Source: Thozetella sp. PMI_491 (Eukaryota > Ascomycota > Sordariomycetes > Chaetosphaeriales > Chaetosphaeriaceae). From it: a DNA stretch of 64,000 nucleotides. Below the pieces are notes generated by a model. That model made no database searches. It saw only the letters and a list, made by a program, of their open reading frames with translations, and was not told the DNA's origin. The translations under genes were made by a program, and so were the position numbers. How positions within the stretch are numbered: the first letter of the stretch is position 1; the number at the start of each line of letters is the position of its first letter. Positions 11,457 to 21,137 of this stretch are shown piece after piece. The stretch spans positions 558,001 through 622,000 of the forward strand of contig MU270017.1 of the NCBI GenBank assembly GCA_021432635.1, written 5' to 3'.

Positions 11457-12908
11457 CTAGTTGAGAAGAATGTCGTACCCGTCCCTGTTGATGCGGATCT
11501 CGTCGCCACCGCCGTACTTTCTCCGGACCACCTCGAATATGATCAAGCCAGCGCTGGTGCTCGGCACCTGGCGTATCGTGTTCCACCAGAAACCCCTATA
11601 GAGCCACCGCTTCATTGTCAAGCCGGCTGCCGCCGCCTCGGCCCTACACTGGGACCACGTCTCCTTGTAGGCGTTGTAGTACGCTCGCAGCATGCCCCAC
11701 CGGCGCTGCGAACGCGGGGCGCAGCTGTTTCGCTGCCGGACGCTGCGCGCCTGCGCGTCGAGCATCTCGAGCCGCTCCCAATGCTCCACCTGGATATGTG
11801 ACAGTGGGTGCAGAACAGCCTGCTGCGCCATGGATGCGCTGATCCCAGCAAGCATCAGGAAGGCGGGCTCGATCGCGTAGTGGGGGCGGATGACCTTGGG
11901 CATGCCCGGAGCGTCAGTGGCCGACAGCCCGTCGCCTTTCTTAGCCGGACGCTTCTGCGAGAGCAGGAGGATGGTGTCGTCGCTCAGCGCGCCATAGTAC
12001 CACGTGATAAAGCGGTAGTAGCTCTGCGCTTTGATGTACTCGAAGGTGCTGAAGAAGATGGCGCTGCCCGCGCTGTCCTTGAGGAAAGATAGACCCCAGC
12101 CCGCGAAAATGCCGCGGACCCCGATCTCCCGCAGCTTAGCGTTAGCGAACGACCACATGCTCTTAGGGCGCTCGAAGCCCGATGCTGCGCCGCCGGTCGT
12201 GGTTACGGGGTTGCCGCTGCCCGTCATCCCAACGGCGCTGCTGCCAAGATCGTAGCGTGCCTGCACCGCGTCAAGGGGTGCGGCGACGACGCTCTGGATG
12301 CTCCCGGCGAGGAACCCAGCGGTGAAGGTCTCAAGGAGTTGGGGTGGTGGGTAGACGCGCTTGCTCGCGCGGCCGCTTTCCTCGTGGAGCTGGGCGAGGA
12401 TCTGCAGATAGCTGGTGTAAAGTACGACGCCGACGCCGACGTTGGCCAGGAGCGGGGGCATAACATGATCCGGCACGACGCGCCACCCATAGTGGCGGAC
12501 GGCCGAGGCAAGGACGCCGGGAGTCGTCCGGCGCAGCCAGGGCCGGAGCCAGTGCCAGGTGCGGGCGGGCCAGGAGCCGGACGCCGGCCCCGACAGTGGC
12601 AGCTGGGCGGCCGCGACGCCAGCGCTGGTCTGGCCAAGGGGTGCTTGGCGCAGTGCGATCTGCTGGTCCTGGATGGCCCGCGCATAGGCCAGGTAGTCGA
12701 CGCGGGTCCGGAAGAAGGCCTTGACGGGGGCGCGGAAGTAGAAGGCGATGGCCTGGGAGGTGAGGGCGCGGGCGGATGCGGCTGTGGCACCGGTGGCGGC
12801 GCTGGAGCCGGGCGGCTTCTCGGGCAGTGTTGTGTCGCCCGGAATGACCGGCAGGACGCCTGGGTAGACCCCGCTGGGGTCGGAGCCGCGGGCGTCGCTG
12901 CGCGTCAT
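11457..12908 (-). CDS. Mitochondrial carrier (SLC25-like) family protein
   Basis: Single-exon protein of 483 aa starting at an ATG. After a low-complexity Ala/Pro N-terminus (about 100 aa), membrane-like segments carry degenerate carrier signatures. GFLAGSIQSVVAAPLDAVQARYD keeps the P-x-D-x-x-x-x-R core, with Q in the usual lysine place. SMAQQAVLHPLSHIQVEHWERLE is a second, weaker copy. The last segment ends FWWNTIRQVPSTSAGLIIFEVVRRKY, typical of a final carrier repeat. At 483 aa it is longer than the usual 300-aa carriers, and the first repeat is hard to see, so it belongs to a divergent fungal branch and its substrate cannot be predicted. The expected location is the mitochondrial inner membrane, by family. 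Confidence 0.72.
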   Translation of the reverse strand: MTRSDARGSDPSGVYPGVLPVIPGDTTLPEKPPGSSAATGATAASARALTSQAIAFYFRAPVKAFFRTRVDYLAYARAIQDQQIALRQAPLGQTSAGVAAAQLPLSGPASGSWPARTWHWLRPWLRRTTPGVLASAVRHYGWRVVPDHVMPPLLANVGVGVVLYTSYLQILAQLHEESGRASKRVYPPPQLLETFTAGFLAGSIQSVVAAPLDAVQARYDLGSSAVGMTGSGNPVTTTGGAASGFERPKSMWSFANAKLREIGVRGIFAGWGLSFLKDSAGSAIFFSTFEYIKAQSYYRFITWYYGALSDDTILLLSQKRPAKKGDGLSATDAPGMPKVIRPHYAIEPAFLMLAGISASMAQQAVLHPLSHIQVEHWERLEMLDAQARSVRQRNSCAPRSQRRWGMLRAYYNAYKETWSQCRAEAAAAGLTMKRWLYRGFWWNTIRQVPSTSAGLIIFEVVRRKYGGGDEIRINRDGYDILLN

Positions 12909-14135
12909 GGTGGCCGTGTCATAGCATTGCGTGGGTGCACCCGCAGATAGTCGTTGTTCATTTCAGATCTGTTTGCCGCGTCTGGCATCGGCTAGACCCG
13001 GGTGGGGACGGGCGGTGCTGTAAAGTGGGGACCGATCTGTCCGTGCCTGCCAGAGAAAGAGCGACGCGGTAGCCTGCATGCCTCTTGTGGTGATGTAATA
13101 GGCGAACGGTCAAAGCCGCTATAGCCTAGCCTAGCTTGACCTGCCTAAGGCGACAAGGAATGCAAGTCTAGGCACAAAATTAGGTAGCTTCATGACTTGG
13201 TTTAAGGTACGTAGGTAGTTTTCGTAGCGAGGCTTCATCGATGCACAGAAGCTACTAAGCCCCTTGCCTATCGGCCTCTCTCCTAATGATGCTCAGACTC
13301 AGATGGAGGCTGTGTATGCATGGAATTTGAATTTGGCTGTGTGTTCCAATACTTTAATCGCGTTGCTTCTATAGCTTGCGCATCTGCGAATGTTAACAGC
13401 TTGTGTGACCTGTTGCACTGCGCACGCATGCACCTGCCCTTTTCATCTAGCTGACCTCCCTAGAAGTCATTTATTACGCCCGAGCCTCCAAAATGCAGTT
13501 TACAGGGTCGCACACTAAATTCAACGGCCGAGCCATGCTCAAACATGACCACTCTGGCCGCACCCTGCCGTCGCTATGATATGCGGCGGAAGGGTCTCGG
13601 GGTCTGTCTGGGCGAGGCAAGACAGATCTTCGCAACGCCACGTGTGGGGGCCATCCGTCCTCCTTCCGTGCCACCTGGCCTCGAGACGGCGAGTCAATAA
13701 GTAGATATCCTCGAGAGTATACGGGAGCTGGGCCATTCCAGTCTGACCAGCCACATGTGCTACGATTTGTCTTGCGAATTGCCTTACGAATATCACCGAG
13801 GCAAACTGAGGTATACCGAATATCAGGCCAAACCTGGGACAAGCTGCTTGGCTTCGGAATGAGCTGTGAGAAAGCATATCGGCATGAACAATACTACAGA
13901 CGCCGAACAACACGCGCCAAATCAGTCTGTTTCCATTATCGTCTTATATACAGTAAAGTACACGGTCGTAGAGCCTCCTCCTCCCAATTCTCTCGGATCA
14001 TCCGAGTGTAATGGTAATAGACTATTCCTATAGGCGCAATGGGGCGCCCAACCGGCAAAGCGGCCCTGGGCAAACGTGCGAACCAGTGTCTTGGCGCGCC
14101 GAGGTCCAAGACGGGCCGAGACACGTTCGGGAGCT
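12909..14135. other. Intergenic region
   Basis: About 1.2 kb with no supportable gene. Overlapping short minus-strand frames at 13474-13913 lack domains and good start codons. The region contains several TAGGTA/TACGTA-type motifs around 13175-13220. Confidence 0.5.
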
Positions 14136-16330
14136 TCAATAATGTCTAACATTGTATCCTATTGCGCCGACAGGATCGATGATGGCCTCCCCACCCTGCG
14201 ACGTCTCCTCCTGAATGATCGGCTCCCCCAAGAAACAATCCGGCTGCGCATGCGGTGAGACCTGGCCCCACGCAGGGGGCGGCCCCGCGAGCCGCGGCGA
14301 GTTTTGGGCGTAGTAGTTCGAGAGCAGGACCGGAGAGGACGCGAGCGACCCCGGCTGGGGCTGCAGGCTCGGCGAGGCCGACCCCAGCGACACCCCGTCC
14401 AGGATAGACAGGCGCAGCGGGTTCCGGCGGTACGCCTCGGTCCAGGAGCGGCAGAACTCCCCGCGGACCCCCCGCTTGTCCTCGAACTCGAGCCGCAGCC
14501 ACTCGATTCGACGCAAGCTCTCCGGTAGCGGCGGCGGTGGGTCGCTGGCCTCAACACTGGCGAGACTGTGGGTCGACGACCGGCGCGAGGATGAGGCCGA
14601 CTGCTCGGACCGGGGCCGGATCGAGATGCGGAAGGAAGGTCGCCGCGAGCCCGTCGGCTCGGGGGAGCCCTCCGGCCGACGCACGCGGAGCGTGACGGTG
14701 CACGAGTCCTTGCTGGCGTCCTTGTAGTCGTTGAAGCACGCGAGCTCGATCTCCTCGTGTTCCATGCTGTCCAGATTTCGTGCGAACGAGATGGTGGACC
14801 GCTTGGCGTCGAACGTCCAGATTTTGATGTTGACGTCGCGGGCGATCGGCCGGCCAGGTCGGAGGTTGGTCGTGACGGAGAGCCCGCGGAACGAAAGCAT
14901 TTTACACGACCCCCGCACGGCCTCCTGGAACGCCTGCCGCTCCCTCCGGGAGCTGAAGAGGTAGTGACTGAGGGTGTCTCCGCGGGGCTCGTGGCCCAGT
15001 TGGTGCGGAATGACTTCTAACCGATGGGGCTGGCCGGGCCCCATGAAACGCAGCTGGTTCTCTCTCTTGCGATCCCTTTTGTCGGATGGCCGCGTGAACG
15101 GGATGCCGGATCTGTCGAGTGGCACTGCATCTCTTGTTACTATTTGCAGCCCAACGCTGGCTCACAAGCTTGCTGACCGAAGTGCTTGACGGAACAGGCC
15201 TCTCCTTGCCATTCCACGATCCGAACGTCGTCGAACTGCGATACGGAATAGCTGTCTGCGTTAAAAGTATAGGTCTCCTGGAGCGAGGTGATGCTGGCCG
15301 CGCATTAGTCAGAGATGGAAGCAGAAGAGATACGGCATCTTGAATTCGACTCACAGTTTAACCTCTCCTGCTGGGGTCGGGATGCTGTTGCCTGTCAGAG
15401 CACTGGCCTGCATATAGGCTGAGGGAGCACTAGAAGCCACCAGAGGTGGAGGTGAGTAAAAGGGTGCGGATGTAGGTGCGGATATTGGTGCAGGTACGGC
15501 TGCTAGGTCATGGTGGCTTGGCATCCGTCTAACAGCCTCCCGGCCCGCCGCTACCGCTGTCCTATAGTCCTGCGAAAAGGGGTTGGTTGATGCGAACAAC
15601 CCATCCTGCTTCATTAGCGCCGGGCCGAGGAGATCTCCATTCGACGACCCCAGCGACGTCCCAAGAATCGTGGCTTCCTGCTGCGGTCCCAGTTCTGGTG
15701 ACCAGCGGGACAACGTCCCTCTCCGGCCAGACTGGCTCTGGTAGCCATCGTCATTCCCAACGAGCGTGGTGCCCGAGGCGTCGGTCAAGAGAGTGGCCGA
15801 CTTCTGAGGCTTCGGCCTCGGCTCGAATCCCCGCAGTTCCGCCACGGAATCGCGTTTTCTTCACCGTCAGCACTCGCACTGGTCGACATCCCGTGTTGAT
15901 ATCCAGCAGCTTACTTGGATGCATAGTTTATCTCGGCCACGTGCCACAGCGAAAGGTCGCCGACGTGGCGGTCGAGTCGATCATGCAGTTCCTTCAACTT
16001 GTCCTCGTCGAAGAGGGCGAGGCGGACCCTCTGGATGTTGGCCTTTGCGTGCCTCGCATCCGAGACGGCGTGCTCGTACTCGCCCAGCAGCTTGTTGCAG
16101 TCATCTATCGTCCTCCGCAGCTCGTCGAGCGCGAAGGGGTGGCTGTCGAGCAGGTCAGGTATGTCGGCCGTCCGGTCCAGGGTGCTGCTGATGATCGACA
16201 AGCGGCTGCCCAAGGCCTCGAGCTTGCGCTTGCTGGTCGCGTCCCCGCGAAAGGCATCCTTGAGCCGAATGAGGATCCCTAAGCCGGTCCGTGTTGCTTG
16301 GACGATCGCGATGATGGTTCCCGGGTCCAT
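14136..16330 (-). CDS. Helical STAND-N-like (Helo-like) fungal protein
   Basis: Four exons: 16330-15915, 15858-15355, 15293-15178 and 15124-14136, giving 674 aa. Introns of 56, 61 and 53 nt keep frame throughout; the third could instead use the stronger donor at 15165, leaving a 41-nt intron and 678 aa. The N-terminus (MDPGTIIAIVQATRTGLGIL, then a long helical segment with LSIISSTLD and DDCNKLLGEYE) resembles the fungal N-terminal domain of STAND and related proteins. No NACHT or NB-ARC nucleotide-binding domain follows. Instead there is a disordered Ser/Pro/Ala region, a conserved-looking block (KIWTFDAKRSTISFARNLDSM), a Ser/Arg-rich linker and a final IEWLRLEFEDKRG segment. Function unknown. 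Signalling or heterokaryon-type roles are known for proteins sharing the N-domain but are not shown here. Confidence 0.75.
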
Positions 16331-17354
16331 AAGGCTTCCTATCACCGCAGAGGATCGAGAATAGTGGGATGAAAGATGCAACGTCAGGGAGCTTGGGCCA
16401 GGACGGGCGGACGCCAGCACACCTCCCGGGAGGACAAAGGGGGGGGACGCGGGGGCGCGGGCTGGTGCGCAGCTGGGCCTCACTGCAGTGTGTACGTACA
16501 GTCTCCAGTCCGGAATATGCAAACACTAGATCCCGGCCCTTGCTGCCCACTACGGGGGCCTCCCCGAGCTGTCTAGCATTCCTCGTGGCAACCACGGTCA
16601 CGGCGGCAGCCTACAGGGGCCGTCCATCCTGGCGGTTCTGCTATGAATGAGTCAAGTGGCCTCATTCGCCGGGGCCAAACGGGAGGGAAGCATGGGATTG
16701 TCTGGGGCCCGGTTAGACGCAGCCTGGCAGACGTGGCATGGAGCCTGGGAGCCTAAGTCTCGTACTACACATGGCTCGGTCTGGCGTTGGGAACTGCTGG
16801 CGACCGAAGGGCGAGCATCCCAACTGCGACGACTTATACAACAACGTGGTGCAGGACGGGGCTGCTATTGGCCGCCTGTGGCCCCGTCAATTCGGGCACT
16901 GGCGCGCCGCGGGGAGGGACTCGATTGGCTACCAGAGCACAGCCAGCGATCGGTTCCGGTAGGGGCTACTTGGCGGACGGTTCGGTCTCCAGATCCGCAC
17001 CGTTGGGGTAGTGGCCACCAGGGGCCACCGGCTGCTAAATATGGGCCAGGGTGCTCTACATAGTGGAGATTGCGCGTCTGCCACCGAACAGGGCTCCCCT
17101 TGGACCTATCCGAGCACCACGGGGACAGGCTTGGCAAGGCGCTCTGGCCTGCCGTTCTATCGTTGCCGCGCTATGAGACAGTGCGGCTGAGTCTACCACC
17201 TTGGCTTTCATGGAGGATCGCGACCACCCAGATATACGAGGCATATATACCTGCGTGCTTTGTGTTGTAGAAATCATGCCGTCGTAACAGCTTTCGCATA
17301 CGCTAGATTCAGGCGCCCGACGCTCTGCAAGCAGCTGTTTCACACACCAACAAC
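16331..17354. other. Divergent intergenic region
   Basis: One-kilobase GC-rich spacer between divergent genes, expected to hold both promoters. No element could be named with confidence, and the short frames within it show no domains. Confidence 0.5.
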
Positions 17355-19368
17355 ATGGGGTGGTTCTCCAATCTCACTATGACCTGGGAGCAGGCCAGGG
17401 GGGAGATTCGCTATGTAAGTGCCTCGGAGCGTCATGTGCCCACCGAACCGCAACTGACAACTGACGCGCCACAAAGGAGCCCAATGACGCAGAAAAGGTC
17501 GTGAGGAGAGTCATTGACCGGCCCGGCCTCGATGGCTTCCAGTGGAAAGTATGGCTGGTGGCGGCCTCGGGCTTCTTCACCACCTCTTACAGCATATTCT
17601 CTACCAACGTAATCCTCCCTGCCTTGGCCTACGTTTACCCCAATTGCTCCATCAGGACGTCCTTGATGGTCAACCTGGCGACCCTCGGGAGCACCATGGT
17701 TGGCATGGTCCTCTTCGGCTTCCTTGCGGACCGGTACGGCCGCAAATCCGTATACGGGGTTGAGCTTGTCATTGTGATTGTAGCCACAATCGGCATGACT
17801 GAAGCTACCTCCGGATACGGATCGGGTTACATGGACATATACGGATGGATTGGGTTCTGGCGCGTGCTCCTCGGGCTCGGACTGGGCGCCGAGGTGAGTT
17901 GTCCTGCTTCCCTTCCTTCCAGCTCCGCGACACCGGCTAATCTTTCTCTCTTGTGCAGTATCCGCTCTCGGCCGTCATCGCCGCTGAATGGTCATCGACG
18001 CGCTCGCGTGCCAAAATGATGGCGTCGGTGTTCTTAATGCAGTCCCTGGGCCAGCTAGCCGCCTACGCGCTCGGGCTTCTGATCCTGACGCTCGTGGTGC
18101 GGGCCAAGAACCTGAACGGCGGCAGCCTCGCCGATGTCGAGCAGACAAAGGCCGTCATCGACGAGTTCTGGAGGATCTTCATCTGCATCGGCGCCGTGCC
18201 CGCCCTGATCGCCATCGGCCTGCGGCGGATCATCCCCGAGACGCCGCTCTGGCTGGCGCACCACCGGCACATCGGGCGCGCCACCGAGGCCGTCGGGGCC
18301 GTGTACTCGTATCCCATCGATGAAGAGTGCGACGACGAGCACAGGCGATCCCGCCGCGCCTACGACGAGCCCGACCGCACCATGGTCCAGGGCGTCGTCG
18401 ACTACCTAGTCGGTGTGCGCAAGTATCTAGCCGAGAACGACCGCTGGAGGGCGCTTCTGGGGGTATGCGCCGTATGGTTTCTCGTCGATGTCGCCTTCTA
18501 CGGACTCGGTCTTGATTCCCCAAAGACAATCAACAAGATTTGGCTGTCCAACGACCCTGGCACGTCCGCCACTGCGCGCGTGGACAACTCTGGCTGCCCC
18601 GACCAGTGGCGGGCAGACCCCTCCCAGCCGGACATCACCATTGTCGATATGCTCCACCAGAACTTGATCCGCAACATCATCAACGTCTCCACCGGTTCCG
18701 TCACCGGGAGCGTCATCCTTTTGTTCGCCATCAACTACATTCCCCGGGTGACGTGGATGACGTGCTGGTTCATCGGGCTGGGCGGGCTCTTCCTTGTCAG
18801 CGGCAGCACCTTCTTCGTCGCCTACGAGTCAGACAAATACGCGCTGACCATCACGCTGTATGTTCTCGCCCAGGCCATGTTCAACCTGGGGCCCAACACC
18901 ATCACCTTCATCCTACCGGCCGAGCTATTTGACACCCGGTACCGTGCCACCTTCTACGGTATCGCCGCAGCAGCGGGGAAATTAGGCGCGGTGGCAATCC
19001 AGCTCATCGTCAGCTTAGCCGTGCAGGACAAGGGCCGCAACGAATTCGCGGGCCTCCTCCTCGGCATGTGCCCGACCATGTTGCTGGGGGCACTGGTAAC
19101 CTGGGTATGGATCCCCGAGGTCCAGTATCCAAGAGGGCATCAGGAAGATGCCGACGCCGACGACAGGAGCATCGACGAGGGTGACAGACCGTCCGCGCCT
19201 GTGACCTTCCGAGAACGGCTAAAATTGGCCAACATCCCGCTCGACGAGCTCGCGAAGAACCCGTCGGCAGGCCAGGTCATCGGCTTCCGTAAGAACATGT
19301 GGAGGTTAAAACAAGGGCTTGTCAAGAATCTGGGCCTGAGTCGTGACAAGACTGACTCGAGTGGTTGA
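17355..19368 (+). CDS. MFS transporter of the phosphate:H+ symporter (PHO84-like) type
   Basis: Three exons (17355-17414, 17477-17893, 17959-19368) give 628 aa. The short first exon encodes MGWFSNLTMTWEQARGEIRY. Exon 2 carries TM1 (VWLVAASGFFTTSYSIFSTN) and the MFS loop GFLADRYGRKSVYG. Exon 3 begins YPLSAVIAAEWSSTRSR, which together with the preceding GAE matches the G-[GA]-[DE]-YPLS signature of fungal phosphate permeases. About 12 membrane segments are visible, with a charged loop in the middle and a hydrophilic C-terminal tail. Both introns are phase 0 with GTAAGT and GTGAGT donors. The sequence is divergent from classical PHO84, so phosphate is the likely but not certain substrate; glycerophosphodiesters are an alternative in this subfamily. 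Plasma membrane location is expected. Confidence 0.85.
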
Positions 19369-19753
19369 GGCTTTTGTTTCCGTAGATTGTATAGACTGTC
19401 CATAGACTAATAATGTGTATCTATCTTATCACGCTTCGAGGCGAAGTCGGAAGGCGTACAGCTCCGTGGGGCTCACGACGGAATGAAAAAGGGCACCCTC
19501 CAATCGCCCTCTTACTACGCCAGTTCCCATGCCCAGCGTCATTCTTAGCTCCGAATCGATACCTAGGGCTCTCTGAATTATGGATATTCCGCCCAAATTT
19601 GGCTGCGGTTATGGCCGTCCGGCTCGACGTAGATCCTCTGCCCTTGCTGTTCCCACCCAAGAGCCATAATCGAGCTCTCGCCGTGGCGGAAGGCGCCTTT
19701 CCTCCCTAGGGCCCTCTGTTGATCGGGTTTCGCGTTCCTCGGGGTGCATTTCT
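19369..19753. other. Intergenic, convergent 3' ends
   Basis: Spacer of 385 bp between convergent genes. Nothing beyond presumed 3' UTR sequence was recognised. Confidence 0.5.
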
Positions 19754-20548
19754 TCAGCCCACCGGCTCCCCGTCGCCCATGTCGTCCTCCACGAGTCGGA
19801 CGCCGGCGGCTCTCTTCTGGGTCGACTGCCCGCCGGTCCAGGCCGTCTTCTCCCTCTTCTGCACGTCGGTCACCAGGTTTTTCAGGTAGACCTCGGCCTG
19901 CACCGTGGCGCTGTACGACGCCGCCGTCCAACTCCAGACGTTCCTCCGCCCTGCCTCCGCCCCAGCGGCCAGCAATGTGCGGAGCACAAGCAGGTGGCCG
20001 TGGCTGCTCGCAAAGTGCAGCGCCGTGTTGCCGTCGACGTCAGCCTGCCCGACCGCCTTGGCGGCCCCGCCGGGCGCGTACGTCAGGAGGATCTGTAGCA
20101 CCGTATCGTGGCCGTTCTGGCTGGCACACATGATGGCATCGCGCCCGCGGATATCCTGGAGCAGAATGGTCTCGGGGTTGGCCTCGCAGAGCAACAACAC
20201 GACCTCTGTGTGGCCCAGGCCGGCGGCGATCTGGATGGCGGGCTGATGGTCCTCGTTGAGCGCCGGGGTGGGCTGTTCGTGGCCGAGGGTCAGGAGCAGC
20301 TTGCAGATATCGAGGCAGCCCAGCCTAGCGGCCAGGTGAAGGTTCGAATTGCCGAGGCCGTCGCGAGAGTGATCCGGGTTGTGCAGGAGGTGCGGGTGTG
20401 TCTTGAGGATGCGCCGGGCGAGCAGCGTGTCCCGGTTGTGGATAGCGCGTCGGAGGCGGAGCGCCGGTTCGATCCTGGGCGCCGGGAGAAAAGGGGTTAG
20501 CAACAACAAACGGCCGAAGCGGGTGCACGGCGGCGGAAGGACTCACAT
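19754..20548 (-). CDS. Ankyrin repeat protein with intron-split start codon
   Basis: Predicted 240 aa. The only ATG that reads into the ankyrin frame is formed by splicing. Exon 1 contributes AT (20548-20547), a 72-nt intron (20546-20475, GTGAGT...CCCAG) follows, and exon 2 opens with G, giving ATG ATC GAA CCG. An unspliced reading would have to begin at a TTG at 20509. At least four ankyrin units are visible: GNSNLHLAARLGCLDICKLL; QPAIQIAAGLGHTEVVLLLC; RDAIMCASQNGHDTVLQILL; and GNTALHFASSHGHLLVLRTLL. The acidic tail ends DDMGDGEPVG. Size and repeat number recall small ankyrin adaptors or chaperones such as yeast Yar1, but orthology was not established. Confidence 0.78.
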
Positions 20549-21137
20549 CTTGCCTGACTCGATCGACAAGCTAGAGCGATTGACAGGTCGCTACCCGAGG
20601 GGACGCGAAGTCTAGCTCTAGCGTGCAATCGACGCTGGTGGGAGTCAGCGATGGGCAGATCAGACCCGTCACGCAAGAGATGAACAAAGCCAAAGCGCGA
20701 TCCGCGATGGTCCGCGCGAGACCTGTAATTAATCACCCGCCGACACTGCCACGGCGGGAGCGAGCCCCACGCGGGGTAGAGGGGCAAGAGAGGCTTGGCC
20801 GCATGATAATGCACTGTAGTTCGTCGACCCCAACAAGGCATGTGGGGTTCTAAACCAGAGACTGGGGGGCCCCTTGCAACAATCAGTTGTTCTGGAATCT
20901 CGCCAGACCACCTTCTTCATCCGAGGAGGGACCTAAAATCAAAGCTGGTAGCGACAGGAAGCCAGTGTTTGTCTCTACTAAGCGCTCTAGGACGTGGTAA
21001 GTGAGCCTATACCTAGGTATATAGGCCACTTTTTTTTTTCCCCCCCTTCCCCGATCCTTTTGTCTTCGCGTTCTCTTAAAGCATCCACCGCACTTCTAGA
21101 CCAACCTTTCTCTTTTGTTTATTTTTTTCTTTACCCT
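20549..21137. other. Intergenic region between ankyrin gene and LYS2 3' end
   Basis: About 590 bp holding the ankyrin gene promoter and the LYS2 3' UTR. It contains a palindrome at 21008-21021 and a T-rich tract near 21030-21130. No gene was supported. Confidence 0.5.
21008..21021. repeat. TACCTAGGTA-type palindrome
   Basis: Perfect 14-nt inverted repeat TATACCTAGGTATA. The 10-nt core TACCTAGGTA recurs at 31269-31278 and a related CACCTAGGTA lies at an eS26 splice acceptor near 43181-43190. Function unknown. Confidence 0.6.

Noticed and set aside
15815-15840. GGCTCGAATCC resembling a tRNA B box
   Set aside because: It lies inside a coding exon (encoding RGFEPRP on the minus strand), with no A box or cloverleaf around it.
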